Of a stretch of 25,168 bases of DNA, positions 14,161 through 21,748 are shown one piece after another. The stretch spans positions 1-25,168 of IMG/VR virus record IMGVR_UViG_3300046004_000811; one strand, given 5' to 3'. Origin of the DNA: a virus. The position numbers and the translations under genes were made by a program. The notes beneath the pieces were generated by a model. The model searched no databases and had not been told where the DNA came from. It worked only from the letters and a program-made list of their open reading frames with translations. Within the stretch, counting starts at the first letter, position 1. Each line of letters begins with the position of its first letter.

Positions 14161-14937
14161 TTATTTCAAATTAGGAATAGCGTCAACTACATCTTGGTAC
14201 CAACGTAGTTGTTTTACTGGTGTTCTGCCGTTAGCTTTGTCAACGTCTACCATTTCTGAATAAGGTTTACCTTTCTCAGTAGCTTCCCATTTACCTAAGA
14301 CGCTTTCTTGAAAGCCGTGCGTTTGCAATAACAAATTAAACGCGCGTGCTTTGATGCCTAAAGGTTCACCTAATTGTGTCACAGTGAATGTTTGTTTAGG
14401 TACATCACAAGTTAGCATTTTAATGTCCATGATAGCCATTGGAGATTCACCTAAGCGTCGAGTAATCGCCTTATCAGCAGACAATAATGCTTGATTGCCA
14501 GATAAGCCAAACAAATTTGCTAATTTAATAGCAGCTTCTGTTTCATTAACGATAACTGATAAGTCAGATTTTTTGATGATGATAGATTCACCTTTCAATA
14601 GAGAGTCGATTTGCATATCACACCAAACAGCAAAATCTGGATTTAACCATCTTGCAAATACAATTGCTAATTTTGGATGTAACCAAGTACCTTGTTCATC
14701 AATAACACCACCTTTTCTAACAAGTACCAAATCGGATTCTGTCGATGGGATAATACGCCCATCGGAATTTAAATGCTTAGTCAATGCGGTGATATATTCT
14801 TTTGATGAATCGGTTTTAAGAAAATCTTTTGGGACTTTACCAAACGCTTTAGCAATTTGCGTAGCATTGATATAAGCATCGTCAGATTGAAAGATTACTG
14901 GAATTTCGTTGTATTGGAGTGTTACTAATTTTGTCAT
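14161..14937 (-). CDS. KilA-N domain protein (antirepressor-like)
   Basis: A 258-residue protein with a KilA-N domain. The start MTKLV at 14937 is chosen because AAGGAATC lies just before it; an upstream ATG in frame lacks a site and sits in the leader. Residues 21-40 (AYINATQIAKAFGKVPKDFL) and 80-110 (DEQGTWLHPKLAIVFARWLNPDFAVWC) are the diagnostic KilA-N motifs. The C-terminal half has a helix-turn-helix-like region with TVTQLGEPLGIKARAFNLLLQTHGF, ending RWYQDVVDAI, as in phage antirepressors. KilA-N proteins bind DNA and regulate phage or host genes. Here it stands inside the head module with its own promoter, so it is probably an accessory gene. Target unknown. Confidence 0.88.
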   Translation of the reverse strand: MTKLVTLQYNEIPVIFQSDDAYINATQIAKAFGKVPKDFLKTDSSKEYITALTKHLNSDGRIIPSTESDLVLVRKGGVIDEQGTWLHPKLAIVFARWLNPDFAVWCDMQIDSLLKGESIIIKKSDLSVIVNETEAAIKLANLFGLSGNQALLSADKAITRRLGESPMAIMDIKMLTCDVPKQTFTVTQLGEPLGIKARAFNLLLQTHGFQESVLGKWEATEKGKPYSEMVDVDKANGRTPVKQLRWYQDVVDAIPNLK

Positions 14938-14954
14938 TTTGATTCCTTTATGGA

Positions 14955-14992
14955 GGCGGCTCTCAGAGCGTTGAAATATAAACGCAACCGCC
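14955..14992 (-). promoter_or_regulatory. Leader hairpin before the KilA-N gene
   Basis: The minus-strand RNA reads GGCGG, TT, GCGTT, loop, AACGC, then 8 nt and CCGCC. Two 5-bp stems with a bulge form a GC-rich hairpin just upstream of the ribosome binding site. A role in translation control is possible. Confidence 0.45.
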
Positions 14993-15044
14993 AAAACATA
15001 AGGTTTTTGATATTTCTATTCAGTGCTGAGACACTATGTTGATA

Positions 15045-15072
15045 ATTATACACAAATCAATCATAAAGTCAA
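15045..15072 (-). promoter_or_regulatory. Sigma70-type promoter for the KilA-N unit
   Basis: TTGACT (15067-15072), a 16-bp spacer and the perfect -10 box TATAAT (15045-15050). Confidence 0.75.
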
Positions 15073-15116
15073 GCTCTAAATAGTGTACTACAGTTTTAAA
15101 TCCATTGCAAATAAAA

Positions 15117-15146
15117 ACCTCCTACCACGAATCCGCAATAGGAGGT
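15117..15146 (-). terminator. Intrinsic terminator after the Tad2-like gene
   Basis: An 8-bp stem ACCTCCTA / TAGGAGGT with a 14-nt loop and TTTTATTT after it on the minus strand. It ends the scaffold/Tad2 unit. Confidence 0.88.
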
Positions 15147-15171
15147 CTCAACTTTTGGAGAAAGTTATTTG

Positions 15172-15549
15172 CTATTCGATGATTTGCCAGTCTTCTGATA
15201 AACAATCATTAACGCTAGGTACCCAAGTGCTAACCGTGTCATCAACGTTTTTAATCGCCATATAAGCGTTGTATGGTACCAAACTGTCTTCACCGAAGAA
15301 ACTTTTTGCTACATCGGTACGAGCTGGATATTGGTTTGCTGGTACAAGATAAACAAACATCCCTTTTCCATTCCAGCCAGCCCGCGCAACTTTTTTACCT
15401 TGCTTTAAGGCTTCAATTGCAAGCCCAAATGATAAATCTTGTTTTTGTAATCGAGTTAAATCGCTTAACAACGAATATACAAATTTAATTTCAACATCTT
15501 CATCATTCAATACTGCTTCAGCGACATCTTTTACATTTTCCATAATCAT
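15172..15549 (-). CDS. tad2: Tad2-like anti-Thoeris protein (DUF2829)
   Basis: A 125-residue protein of the DUF2829/Tad2 family. The signature is complete: SFGLAIEALKQGKKVARAGW (40-59), NGKGMFVYLV (60-69), PYNAYMAIK (92-100) and the C-terminal WVPSVNDCLSEDWQII (109-124). Tad2 proteins are small oligomeric sponges that bind the cyclic ADP-ribose signal made by Thoeris ThsB, so the NADase or other effector ThsA is not activated. The first ~38 residues are an N-terminal extension, EDVE-rich, of unknown use. The start at 15549 is favoured because its ATGA overlaps the scaffold stop and GCAGG sits upstream; MENV at 15543 is an alternative. It is co-transcribed with the scaffold gene and followed by a strong terminator. 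Family assignment is firm; ligand specificity is inferred. Confidence 0.85.
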   Translation of the reverse strand: MIMENVKDVAEAVLNDEDVEIKFVYSLLSDLTRLQKQDLSFGLAIEALKQGKKVARAGWNGKGMFVYLVPANQYPARTDVAKSFFGEDSLVPYNAYMAIKNVDDTVSTWVPSVNDCLSEDWQIIE

Positions 15550-16355
15550 TTACCTGCCGCTTGTTGCATACGTTCAGCCAATGCTGGGTTTTCTTTAATC
15601 ATTCGTGCTTGCGCTGTCACGTTGAAAGAAGCTCCTGCTTTGAATGGATTAGTTCCACCAGCAACAAAACCTGAGCCAGTTGCGCCACCACCTTGATGCG
15701 TACCAAACCAATGTGGGTAACGCGCTTGACATTCAGAAATCCATAAATCAGGATTTAAATAACCTGGTACACCGCGTAAACCGTCTTTAGTAACAGGATT
15801 TTGATTATCGTCCACTTCAAATTCGCGTTCAGCTACTAAATGAATATGCTCATGAAACTCAACTGGGATTTTGTGTTTAGTAATCGCTGATTGTACATTA
15901 TCGGTAATGATACGCGCACGGCGTTCTTGTTCAAACTGTTGTAGTTTAGTTGTTGCAGTTGAGTATTCAGCTTCTAACAATTGCAACTTAGCTTCTAATG
16001 GTCTTGTCACAGACTTAACCTTAGCGTCAGCTACGGAAGCTACCGCTTGGTCAAATTTACCATCGTCTAATTTAGCTTCTTTAGCCGCTTTTAGTTCTTC
16101 AACTAAGGATAATTGTTCCATAATCGCAGCAGGTTCTAAATTGATTTCTTTATAGGCTGATAACTCAGCTTTCGCAGCAGCTAAGTCACTTCGTTCTTTA
16201 CGCAAAGCCTCGCTAATTTTAGCGATGTCTTCAGATGTTTTTAAACCTTTTACGGCAGTTAGCTTGAATACTTCACCCTCTTGAGTGTATAATTCGTGTA
16301 AGTAGTCAGGGATAGCATCTAAGGTTGTTTCGATAGGATTTAATTCAATACTCAT
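15546..16355 (-). CDS. Capsid scaffolding protein
   Basis: A 269-residue protein between portal and capsid genes, where scaffolds lie. It is highly charged and helical, with a long coiled coil at ~50-175 (AKISEALRKERSDLAAAKAEL, EAKLQLLEAEYSTATTKLQQFEQERRA), and ends in a Gly-rich hinge (GGGATGSGFVAGGTNPF) followed by a short helix with ARMIKENPALAERMQQAAG, as in scaffolds whose C-terminus contacts the capsid subunit. The start at 16355 (MSIELN) is chosen because an upstream in-frame ATG at 16409 falls next to the -10 box and ahead of the transcription start. No protease domain is visible, so the scaffold is likely removed or processed without help from this protein. Confidence 0.8.
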   Translation of the reverse strand: MSIELNPIETTLDAIPDYLHELYTQEGEVFKLTAVKGLKTSEDIAKISEALRKERSDLAAAKAELSAYKEINLEPAAIMEQLSLVEELKAAKEAKLDDGKFDQAVASVADAKVKSVTRPLEAKLQLLEAEYSTATTKLQQFEQERRARIITDNVQSAITKHKIPVEFHEHIHLVAEREFEVDDNQNPVTKDGLRGVPGYLNPDLWISECQARYPHWFGTHQGGGATGSGFVAGGTNPFKAGASFNVTAQARMIKENPALAERMQQAAGK

Positions 16356-16399
16356 AGTTAGTTTTTTATTCGGTTGGTTAAAGGAATTATTCAATAATG

Positions 16400-16428
16400 A
16401 TACTAGCATACATTATAGCTATTGTCAA
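16400..16428 (-). promoter_or_regulatory. Sigma70-type promoter for scaffold and Tad2 genes
   Basis: CTTGACAA with -35 at 16423-16428, a 17-bp spacer ending in TGC (extended -10) and TAGTAT at 16400-16405. It decides the scaffold start: any ATG upstream of about 16393 is not transcribed. Confidence 0.8.
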
Positions 16429-16464
16429 GCCTTGATGCTGGAATGGCGGCTAGTATCTGTACAT

Positions 16465-18024
16465 TTAGGTAGACTTAACGCCTAATTTCAAAGTACGTTT
16501 GACATCTGGTACAGGTTTAGCTTCACCCATGATACCACCGTCTGCGTTTGTCACATTAGCCTTGGCAACAACTTCCCCGTCAGTAACATCACTATTAGAT
16601 TCAGCCTTCATAGCAGCCTCAGCAGCCAACTTAGCTTCACGTTCTTTCTTAGCCGCTTTAGATTCTTCAGCATAACTTCTCGTAGTTAGTTTCTGCGTGC
16701 GTAAAATATCGTGTACAGATTCTTCTTGCAAAGGCAATCCCATCGAAATTGCTTGCATCAATTGTACAAAATCTTGCCCGTGCATGGTAGTATTCACGAA
16801 GTCTAAGTTTGGAGTCACACTTACTAAATCGGGGTCACATTTCATCCACACAGCACACAATTTTAAGATTTTTTCTAAACCGTAAGATGCTGTAATGGCT
16901 AATTGCGTCATATTAGCCGTTTGAGCGACCATGCGTAAGCGTAACGCATCGCCAGATTCTTGTGTTGATTTTGAATTCAACATTTGTCCAGCTTTAGCTT
17001 GCGCTGAGCTACGGTCATTCTCAAGCGATTGACGCATTTCAGACAGTCCTGATGATGACACACCAATGAACTTAGCATCTCCTCCGACGTGAATGTCGAT
17101 TTTACTACCCGCTCCTACGCGAGTATCTTCGTCAGGGTTGTTGTTACCTCCAATTACAACTAGCGTTTCTTGCCCTTGCATATACAACGTGTGACGATAA
17201 TCAGCTTCAGCACGGTAGATTGATAAACAAGCACGAGCTAATCCTAATAATGGTGGTACATCAGGGACTGATAAAATGTCTTTTGTATTGATAAACACAA
17301 ACGGAATTTCTTGCAACGGAGTGCTGTACATCATCGGAATGACGATTTCTGAATCGTCTAATGATTGTGACTCAGAAACTGCTTGACGATAATACGAACC
17401 TGAGTTTTCATCTTCTAAGTTAAGAGTATTGCCTAATACTAAAATGCGATATTTATTTTGATAATACCATGTGAAGTCTGATGAACGATAATAATTCGAT
17501 TCGTCTAGTACAACTAGATTGAGTGCGTTTTTACCAGCAATCGTATCGCCATCATCCCAATTGATAATGTTTTCAGCATGATACATGGCTAGGTACGGCA
17601 TAGGCTTACCGACAGTAGCATTACTATCAATATCTAAAAGCAAGCCTACGCGCCCAGCAACAAGCTGTTGTGCATGAATTCGACGTAGTAAATTGTCTAA
17701 CGAATCACCCGTAATCGTTGCGTTCTCACGCATGAATTCCATTTCTGGTGGCAATGTGATTGCAGTGGGTTTGTTGTGCAATAAGCCGATATACGATTCC
17801 ACAGCGGTATTCACATAATCTGGATAAACAGCACGAGTTTTATATGATTGATAGTTAGCGTAGCCAACGTCATTAGAATTCATACCGTCTAATAATTGAC
17901 CGCCTGTTGGTGGTAGGTAGGCTACACCTTTGCGCTTAATTGCATCTTCACCTTTATAACTGTCGCGTAGTAACTGCCAGTCTGCAATTTGTTCTGTGTA
18001 AAGCGGGTGTACGGAGTTTATCAT
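16465..18024 (-). CDS. Portal protein (DUF4055-like)
   Basis: A 519-residue protein, the usual size for a portal, the dodecamer through which the terminase pumps DNA into the head. The N-terminal part has WQLLRDSYKGEDAIKRKGVAYLPP (17-40), then YKTRAVYPDYVNTAVESYIGLLHNKP (61-86), matching DUF4055-type phage portals. The middle contains LLRRIHAQQLVAGRVGLLLDID, ending with strand-rich crown domain segments, followed by helices LRMVAQTANMTQLAITASYGLEKILKLCAVW. The C-terminus is a charged Ala/Lys/Glu tail. AAGGGT sits 6 bases before the ATG. It is preceded by its own promoter and a ~185-nt leader. Confidence 0.85.
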   Translation of the reverse strand: MINSVHPLYTEQIADWQLLRDSYKGEDAIKRKGVAYLPPTGGQLLDGMNSNDVGYANYQSYKTRAVYPDYVNTAVESYIGLLHNKPTAITLPPEMEFMRENATITGDSLDNLLRRIHAQQLVAGRVGLLLDIDSNATVGKPMPYLAMYHAENIINWDDGDTIAGKNALNLVVLDESNYYRSSDFTWYYQNKYRILVLGNTLNLEDENSGSYYRQAVSESQSLDDSEIVIPMMYSTPLQEIPFVFINTKDILSVPDVPPLLGLARACLSIYRAEADYRHTLYMQGQETLVVIGGNNNPDEDTRVGAGSKIDIHVGGDAKFIGVSSSGLSEMRQSLENDRSSAQAKAGQMLNSKSTQESGDALRLRMVAQTANMTQLAITASYGLEKILKLCAVWMKCDPDLVSVTPNLDFVNTTMHGQDFVQLMQAISMGLPLQEESVHDILRTQKLTTRSYAEESKAAKKEREAKLAAEAAMKAESNSDVTDGEVVAKANVTNADGGIMGEAKPVPDVKRTLKLGVKST

Positions 18025-18060
18025 TTGTTACCCTTACGGTTAAGTTGCTGGTGTAGTAAA

Positions 18061-18213
18061 TTAGAAATCATGTGTCATCTCCCACATTGTAATAATCATG
18101 GGTACTTTGTGAGGCGTATTGTTGCGGATACAATTACGAAATTCGTGTAGTAGTTGTTTTTGATATAATTTAACCATTGACTTTTTGAAATGTTTGTGTT
18201 TATGTTTAGCCAT
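18061..18213 (-). CDS. Weak small ORF in the portal leader, 50 residues
   Basis: A frame beginning MAKHKHKHFKKSMVKLYQKQ and ending MTHDF lies between the portal promoter and the portal gene. The peptide is His/Lys-rich at its N-terminus. The first ATG lies only a few bases after the -10 box, so it may be absent from the transcript; the internal ATG at 18177 would give 38 residues. Neither has a clear ribosome binding site. It may be a true basic peptide, a leader peptide, or chance. Confidence 0.3.
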   Translation of the reverse strand: MAKHKHKHFKKSMVKLYQKQLLHEFRNCIRNNTPHKVPMIITMWEMTHDF

Positions 18214-18215
18214 AA

Positions 18216-18244
18216 CTTATACCATAATTAAGGTTGTTTGTCAA
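18216..18244 (-). promoter_or_regulatory. Sigma70-type promoter for the portal gene
   Basis: TTTGACAA with -35 at 18239-18244, a 17-bp spacer and TATAAG at 18216-18221. Confidence 0.75.
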
Positions 18245-18262
18245 ATTTGATAGGTAATAAAA

Positions 18263-18283
18263 AGCCAGATGGTTAGTCTGGCT
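18263..18283 (-). terminator. Intrinsic terminator after the terminase unit
   Basis: A 7-bp stem AGCCAGA / TCTGGCT with a 7-nt loop followed by TTTTATTA on the minus strand. It ends the terminase transcript just before the portal promoter. Confidence 0.85.
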
Positions 18284-18344
18284 AGGTTAGTTTAAATTTA
18301 CCTTTGTTTCCCCCCCTCACAGGTTTAGCTCGTTTGTCTTGTCG

Positions 18345-18476
18345 TTATGGCTTGTAATCTTTAAAGTTGTCCATGATGAGTAATAGTAGTTTAATGAAAG
18401 TTATGGGCAGGATGGTTAGTAGGGCTAGGATTAGGTTTGCTAATGGTTGTAAATTACCCTTTCTTTTTAGTTGCAT
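18345..18476 (-). CDS. Small one-pass membrane peptide, 43 residues
   Basis: An ATG at 18476 directly follows the terminase stop (one base between). The frame encodes 43 residues: a basic start (MQLKRKGNLQP), a hydrophobic stretch of about 24 residues (LANLILALLTILPITFIK then LLLLIM), and a hydrophilic end (DNFKDYKP). This is a typical single membrane-spanning peptide with a positive N-terminus. Translational coupling to the terminase is likely because no strong ribosome binding site is seen. A lysis role such as a holin-like function is possible but unproven. It is the last gene before the terminator at 18263-18283. Confidence 0.5.
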   Translation of the reverse strand: MQLKRKGNLQPLANLILALLTILPITFIKLLLLIMDNFKDYKP

Positions 18477-18477
18477 T

Positions 18478-20457
18478 TTATGACAAACCTACCGTTTTAC
18501 CAGAACGTGCGCCTGTGGCGGTGGAGAGGATTAGGTAGCGAATTTCATCTGCTGCGTGGTCATTTGAGTTGGTATCTAAATCATCAGGGTTTTTAGGACA
18601 TCTTGGTAATGATGGGAAAATTTCTATAAAATGTCTACAGTTGCTAAAAACAAACAGCCCTGCATATTCTCTAACTCCACCTAACGGCTTAACTGCGTTT
18701 GCTAAATGTCGCCTAATAGCTTCCCAGCCAGCAACCCTAGAACCAGATGCTTTATCTGACCTAGTCCATGTTATACCTGGAACAACTTTGTTATCGTCCA
18801 ATCGAATAGGTTTCATCATAGACGCGGCAATACTATTACCGTTGTCCATTGTCCAAATAGCATTATCTGCTGCACCAGGAACAACCCTGTGGTAAATACC
18901 CATTTCAATTTCACGTTCAACGATACCTTTTGCAATATCAGCAGCAAGCATTTTTAAACCGACATTATATTTACCTTCTTCACATCCTAACCATTCTGCT
19001 ATTCTGAAAATATCACCGCGCACAGTGCTTATCACTCTACCGTCATGTAATTCAACATCACTACCATCAGAAATAGCGTGCCACCCAACAGAGAATGGTT
19101 TGCTACTACCATAATCAAAATTTCTAGTAATTTTCCATGATGACGGGATTGAAAAAGGTTTTACCACATGGGCATCATATTGCCATAAATCATCAAACAT
19201 TCCACCTTCAGAATACCCATCCCAATCACCTAATAACCAAGCTCTGCGTTTAAAAGGGTCTGTGATAGCGTGAAGATCAGCCACATATTGCGGGTCGAGT
19301 TTTGAATTTTCTCGCCAAGATGAAAATATCCAACATTGCGTCTTAGTGATAATTTCATCTTTTTGGGTTCTTGGATTAAAAACTTTAATTTCAGTTTTTA
19401 AAATTTCACCAGGAGCAGACTTGTCAATGAAGCGGGACTTAACCCAATTTCGCCCGATCCCAGATGGATTTGTACTCGGCATGATAATGAGCGGTAATTG
19501 AGGCAATAAGCTACCGTCTGGTAGCGGATGGTCTTCGGGTACAAAACTACTTCGATTAAGACTCATTACAGCGTCAAATACGTCAGGTGTGGCGTGCTTT
19601 GTTAATTCGTTAGGTGAGATGAAGCAGTTTTTAGAAATTAGCCGAGTAGTAGGATTGATATAACAATTAACATCTTCCACCGTAATGTCAATTGTAGGAT
19701 GTATTCCACAGGGTAGAACCTGAATATAACCGTAATCAAATTTAAAGTCTGTGTGTACAGCATCCGATGTTTTATAAGGGTGTAAAAACCAATCGTTTCC
19801 AATAGTATCACTTATTAACGCAACTGTTTGTTTGTTTTTAGCCTTCTGAAAACCCCTGCTTCTATAAGTTAGAAGTTTGTGGTCGGTAGATTGAATTTGA
19901 TGCCCAATTATATTATTTTGCTTATCGAATACATAAATTGCGTTACATTCTTTTTCTTGTGTGGGAAAAATCTTAGTTATAGCCTTATATCCAACAGGTG
20001 TTAAAATTTTATCACCTAAAACGACATTTTGTATTTCAATTAAACCTTTATTTTCAATATCTACTAGACTATGACAAGCTACACAGAATTCACTACCATG
20101 TAGCTTATTGTAATCATCCATATTACTAATAGCTCTAAATAAAATTTCTTCTCCTCCAGGGAACTGCCATTTTAAATCGCCTTTCGAGCTGAGGAATTTT
20201 GCACCATCTTTAAATTGTGGAAAATATCGTTTAGATTTACTTATCAAATCCTCTAATGATGATGTTTGAGTATCGTAAAATAAGGCACGGAAATATCTTC
20301 CGTAGCCAATTCCAATAAATTTTCTTGCCGCCATCAGAGTAACGTCACTTTTACCTGACCCCCTGGAACCAGCCAAAAGCGTAATGTTAGCTGGGCAATT
20401 CATGGCGAGAGTTTGCGACCCTGGTTGGGGACTCCATACAATAGGTCTATTATCCAT
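18478..20457 (-). CDS. terL: Terminase large subunit with an in-frame mini-intein
   Basis: The DNA-packaging motor, 659 residues including a 153-residue intein (exteins 506, normal for the family). Walker A is GSRGSGKS at 30-37. KLHGSEF (118-124) would join CFISPNELT (278-286) after splicing, rebuilding the usual HGxEFxFIxxxEL segment with the probable Walker B carboxylate. A coupling motif STNPSGIGRNWVKSRF follows at ~328. The nuclease domain has NFDYGSSKPFSVGW (Asp448), an Asp at 507 and the NDHAADEIRYL end motif (Asp633, Asp637), which cuts concatemers at the end of filling. The ATG at 20457 overlaps the upstream nuclease gene's stop; a TTG at 20475 is an alternative start. Loss of splicing would abolish packaging, so the intein is presumably active. 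Confidence 0.92.
   Translation of the reverse strand: MDNRPIVWSPQPGSQTLAMNCPANITLLAGSRGSGKSDVTLMAARKFIGIGYGRYFRALFYDTQTSSLEDLISKSKRYFPQFKDGAKFLSSKGDLKWQFPGGEEILFRAISNMDDYNKLHGSEFCVACHSLVDIENKGLIEIQNVVLGDKILTPVGYKAITKIFPTQEKECNAIYVFDKQNNIIGHQIQSTDHKLLTYRSRGFQKAKNKQTVALISDTIGNDWFLHPYKTSDAVHTDFKFDYGYIQVLPCGIHPTIDITVEDVNCYINPTTRLISKNCFISPNELTKHATPDVFDAVMSLNRSSFVPEDHPLPDGSLLPQLPLIIMPSTNPSGIGRNWVKSRFIDKSAPGEILKTEIKVFNPRTQKDEIITKTQCWIFSSWRENSKLDPQYVADLHAITDPFKRRAWLLGDWDGYSEGGMFDDLWQYDAHVVKPFSIPSSWKITRNFDYGSSKPFSVGWHAISDGSDVELHDGRVISTVRGDIFRIAEWLGCEEGKYNVGLKMLAADIAKGIVEREIEMGIYHRVVPGAADNAIWTMDNGNSIAASMMKPIRLDDNKVVPGITWTRSDKASGSRVAGWEAIRRHLANAVKPLGGVREYAGLFVFSNCRHFIEIFPSLPRCPKNPDDLDTNSNDHAADEIRYLILSTATGARSGKTVGLS
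19627..20085 (-). other. Mini-intein within the terminase (residues 125-277)
   Basis: A 153-residue Hint-type insertion. Block A starts at the first Cys: CVACHSLVDIENKGLIEIQN then VVLGDKILTPVG. Block B is QSTDHKLLTY with the His. Block F is TIDITVEDVNCYI, and block G is LISKN followed by Cys as the first C-extein residue. All splice motifs are present, but the usual penultimate His is Lys. There is no homing endonuclease domain between blocks B and F. Boundaries were set by the joined extein GSEF + CFISPNEL, which restores the terminase motif exactly. Confidence 0.9.
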
Positions 20458-21535
20458 GATTAGCGTATTCACCAAAGTATTCGTTAGCGGCTTTACAATA
20501 GGCTTCGTGAGCTTCTTGTTCTGTTTTATATTGACCTAAACATTTACGTTTTCCATTTATAACTATACCAGCTCTCCACTTACCACGTTGTTTGTCAAAA
20601 GAGCAACCTTTTAATTTATCGGAATTGTTTTTACTATTCATTCCATTTTGACTTACACTTACCAATCTTAAATTACACCAACGATTATCATGGCGTACTC
20701 CGTTCATGTGGTCAACTTTTAAATGTAAAGGTATCTCCTCGCCCGTATGTAGCCAATAGATAACTCTCTGTAACACTTTTATTTTTCCTGAAACAGTGAC
20801 GTATAAATAACCGTCTTCTTTTTTAAATATTATTTCATTACCAGCGTATCTAGTATTCCATCTACGCATAATACCCACATCCTTAAAATGACTAATCGGA
20901 CGTTCTTTCCACTTAACAATTCCAGTTTCAGGGTTATAGTCGAAACATTCGTTTATGTTTTCAGATGTTAATTCAAATTCTGATTTTTTAACAATCTTAG
21001 TTTCTAAATGTGACCAATCTTTAGTTTCTGCTTCTTTACGGGCTTTTATTGCGTCTTCTTTGTTTTTAAATGTGCCTAGATAAACTCCGTTTCCTCTTAT
21101 GTTAAACATCGATTGCCAAGCGTCAGAATCTTTAACATACGAAACTCCTTTACAACCAGATTTATTATCACTTGGTATTTTTCTATTGTGTTGATTTTCA
21201 CTTTCAGTAACATCGCGCAAATTACTAAATTTATTATCAAACCCATCTCCATTTATGTGGTCAATCTGTCCAATAGGGTCTTCACCAGTCATTAGTTTCC
21301 ATATAACGCGATGTGTTGCAGTGGTAATTTCCCCTATAGTTGTTCTATAGTATTTACCGTTGGCTTGTTTAGCTGCCGATAAACCTTTTAACCGATTATT
21401 CCAAGTATCTGTATAAGACTGATTTTTAAAATGCTCTAATGGTCGCTCCTTCCATAGCAATTCACCTGTTTCTGGAAAGTATGAAAAACATTCATTAAGA
21501 TACTGTTGTGAAGGTAGTTGTTTTGGTTTTGTCAT
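20450..21535 (-). CDS. Double HNH/AP2 homing-type endonuclease overlapping the terminase
   Basis: A 361-residue protein made of two tandem copies of an HNH/AP2 module. Each copy has a leader of the type ECFxYxPETGxxxWKERP, an HNH core and an AP2 DNA-binding domain. Copy 1: His75 (HRVIWKLMTG), QIDHINGDGFDNKFSNLR at ~91-108, AP2 ~126-170. Copy 2: Gln256 replaces the first His (QRVIYWL), then VDHMNGVRHDNRWCNLR and AP2 ~307-351; its catalysis may be weak. The start at 21535 (MTKPKQLPS) has AGAGGTC upstream; an earlier ATG has none. Its stop codon overlaps the terminase start. Next to an endonuclease-free intein in that very gene, it is a candidate partner that drives the intein's spread. Confidence 0.85.
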   Translation of the reverse strand: MTKPKQLPSQQYLNECFSYFPETGELLWKERPLEHFKNQSYTDTWNNRLKGLSAAKQANGKYYRTTIGEITTATHRVIWKLMTGEDPIGQIDHINGDGFDNKFSNLRDVTESENQHNRKIPSDNKSGCKGVSYVKDSDAWQSMFNIRGNGVYLGTFKNKEDAIKARKEAETKDWSHLETKIVKKSEFELTSENINECFDYNPETGIVKWKERPISHFKDVGIMRRWNTRYAGNEIIFKKEDGYLYVTVSGKIKVLQRVIYWLHTGEEIPLHLKVDHMNGVRHDNRWCNLRLVSVSQNGMNSKNNSDKLKGCSFDKQRGKWRAGIVINGKRKCLGQYKTEQEAHEAYCKAANEYFGEYANHG

Positions 21536-21590
21536 GTTAGACCTCTGAGTTAGATATTTTTGAGTCATTAAAAGTTAATGATGGAACGCA

Positions 21591-21619
21591 TAGTTACTCA
21601 AGCTATACTTTGGTTGCAA
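21591..21619 (-). promoter_or_regulatory. Weak promoter candidate for the nuclease/terminase unit
   Basis: TTGCAA (21614-21619), a 17-bp spacer and TAACTA (21591-21596). It is poorer than the others in the window but lies after a terminator and before the nuclease gene, where a promoter is needed. Confidence 0.3.
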
Positions 21620-21693
21620 TCCATTCACCATCAATCAACAATCCTACCACACTCCACCAAAAAACGCAAGCAATAAAAACTTGATAATAAAAA

Positions 21694-21719
21694 AGCCCAA
21701 CTTATCGCTAAGTCAGGCT
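21694..21719 (-). terminator. Intrinsic terminator after the acidic 101-residue gene
   Basis: On the minus strand AGCCTGACTTA pairs with TAAGTTGGGCT (11 pairs, two of them G-T), loop GCGA, followed by TTTTTATT. Confidence 0.88.
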
Positions 21720-21748
21720 TCAACACTCTGGAGAAATGTTATTTTATT

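Noticed and set aside
14495-14875. Plus-strand ORF of 126 codons
   Set aside because: Antisense to the KilA-N gene, whose motifs are unmistakable.
18478-20475. Terminase start at the TTG at 20475
   Set aside because: It would add six residues from a TTG; the ATG at 20457 overlapping the upstream stop is the simpler choice, though the signal before either is weak.
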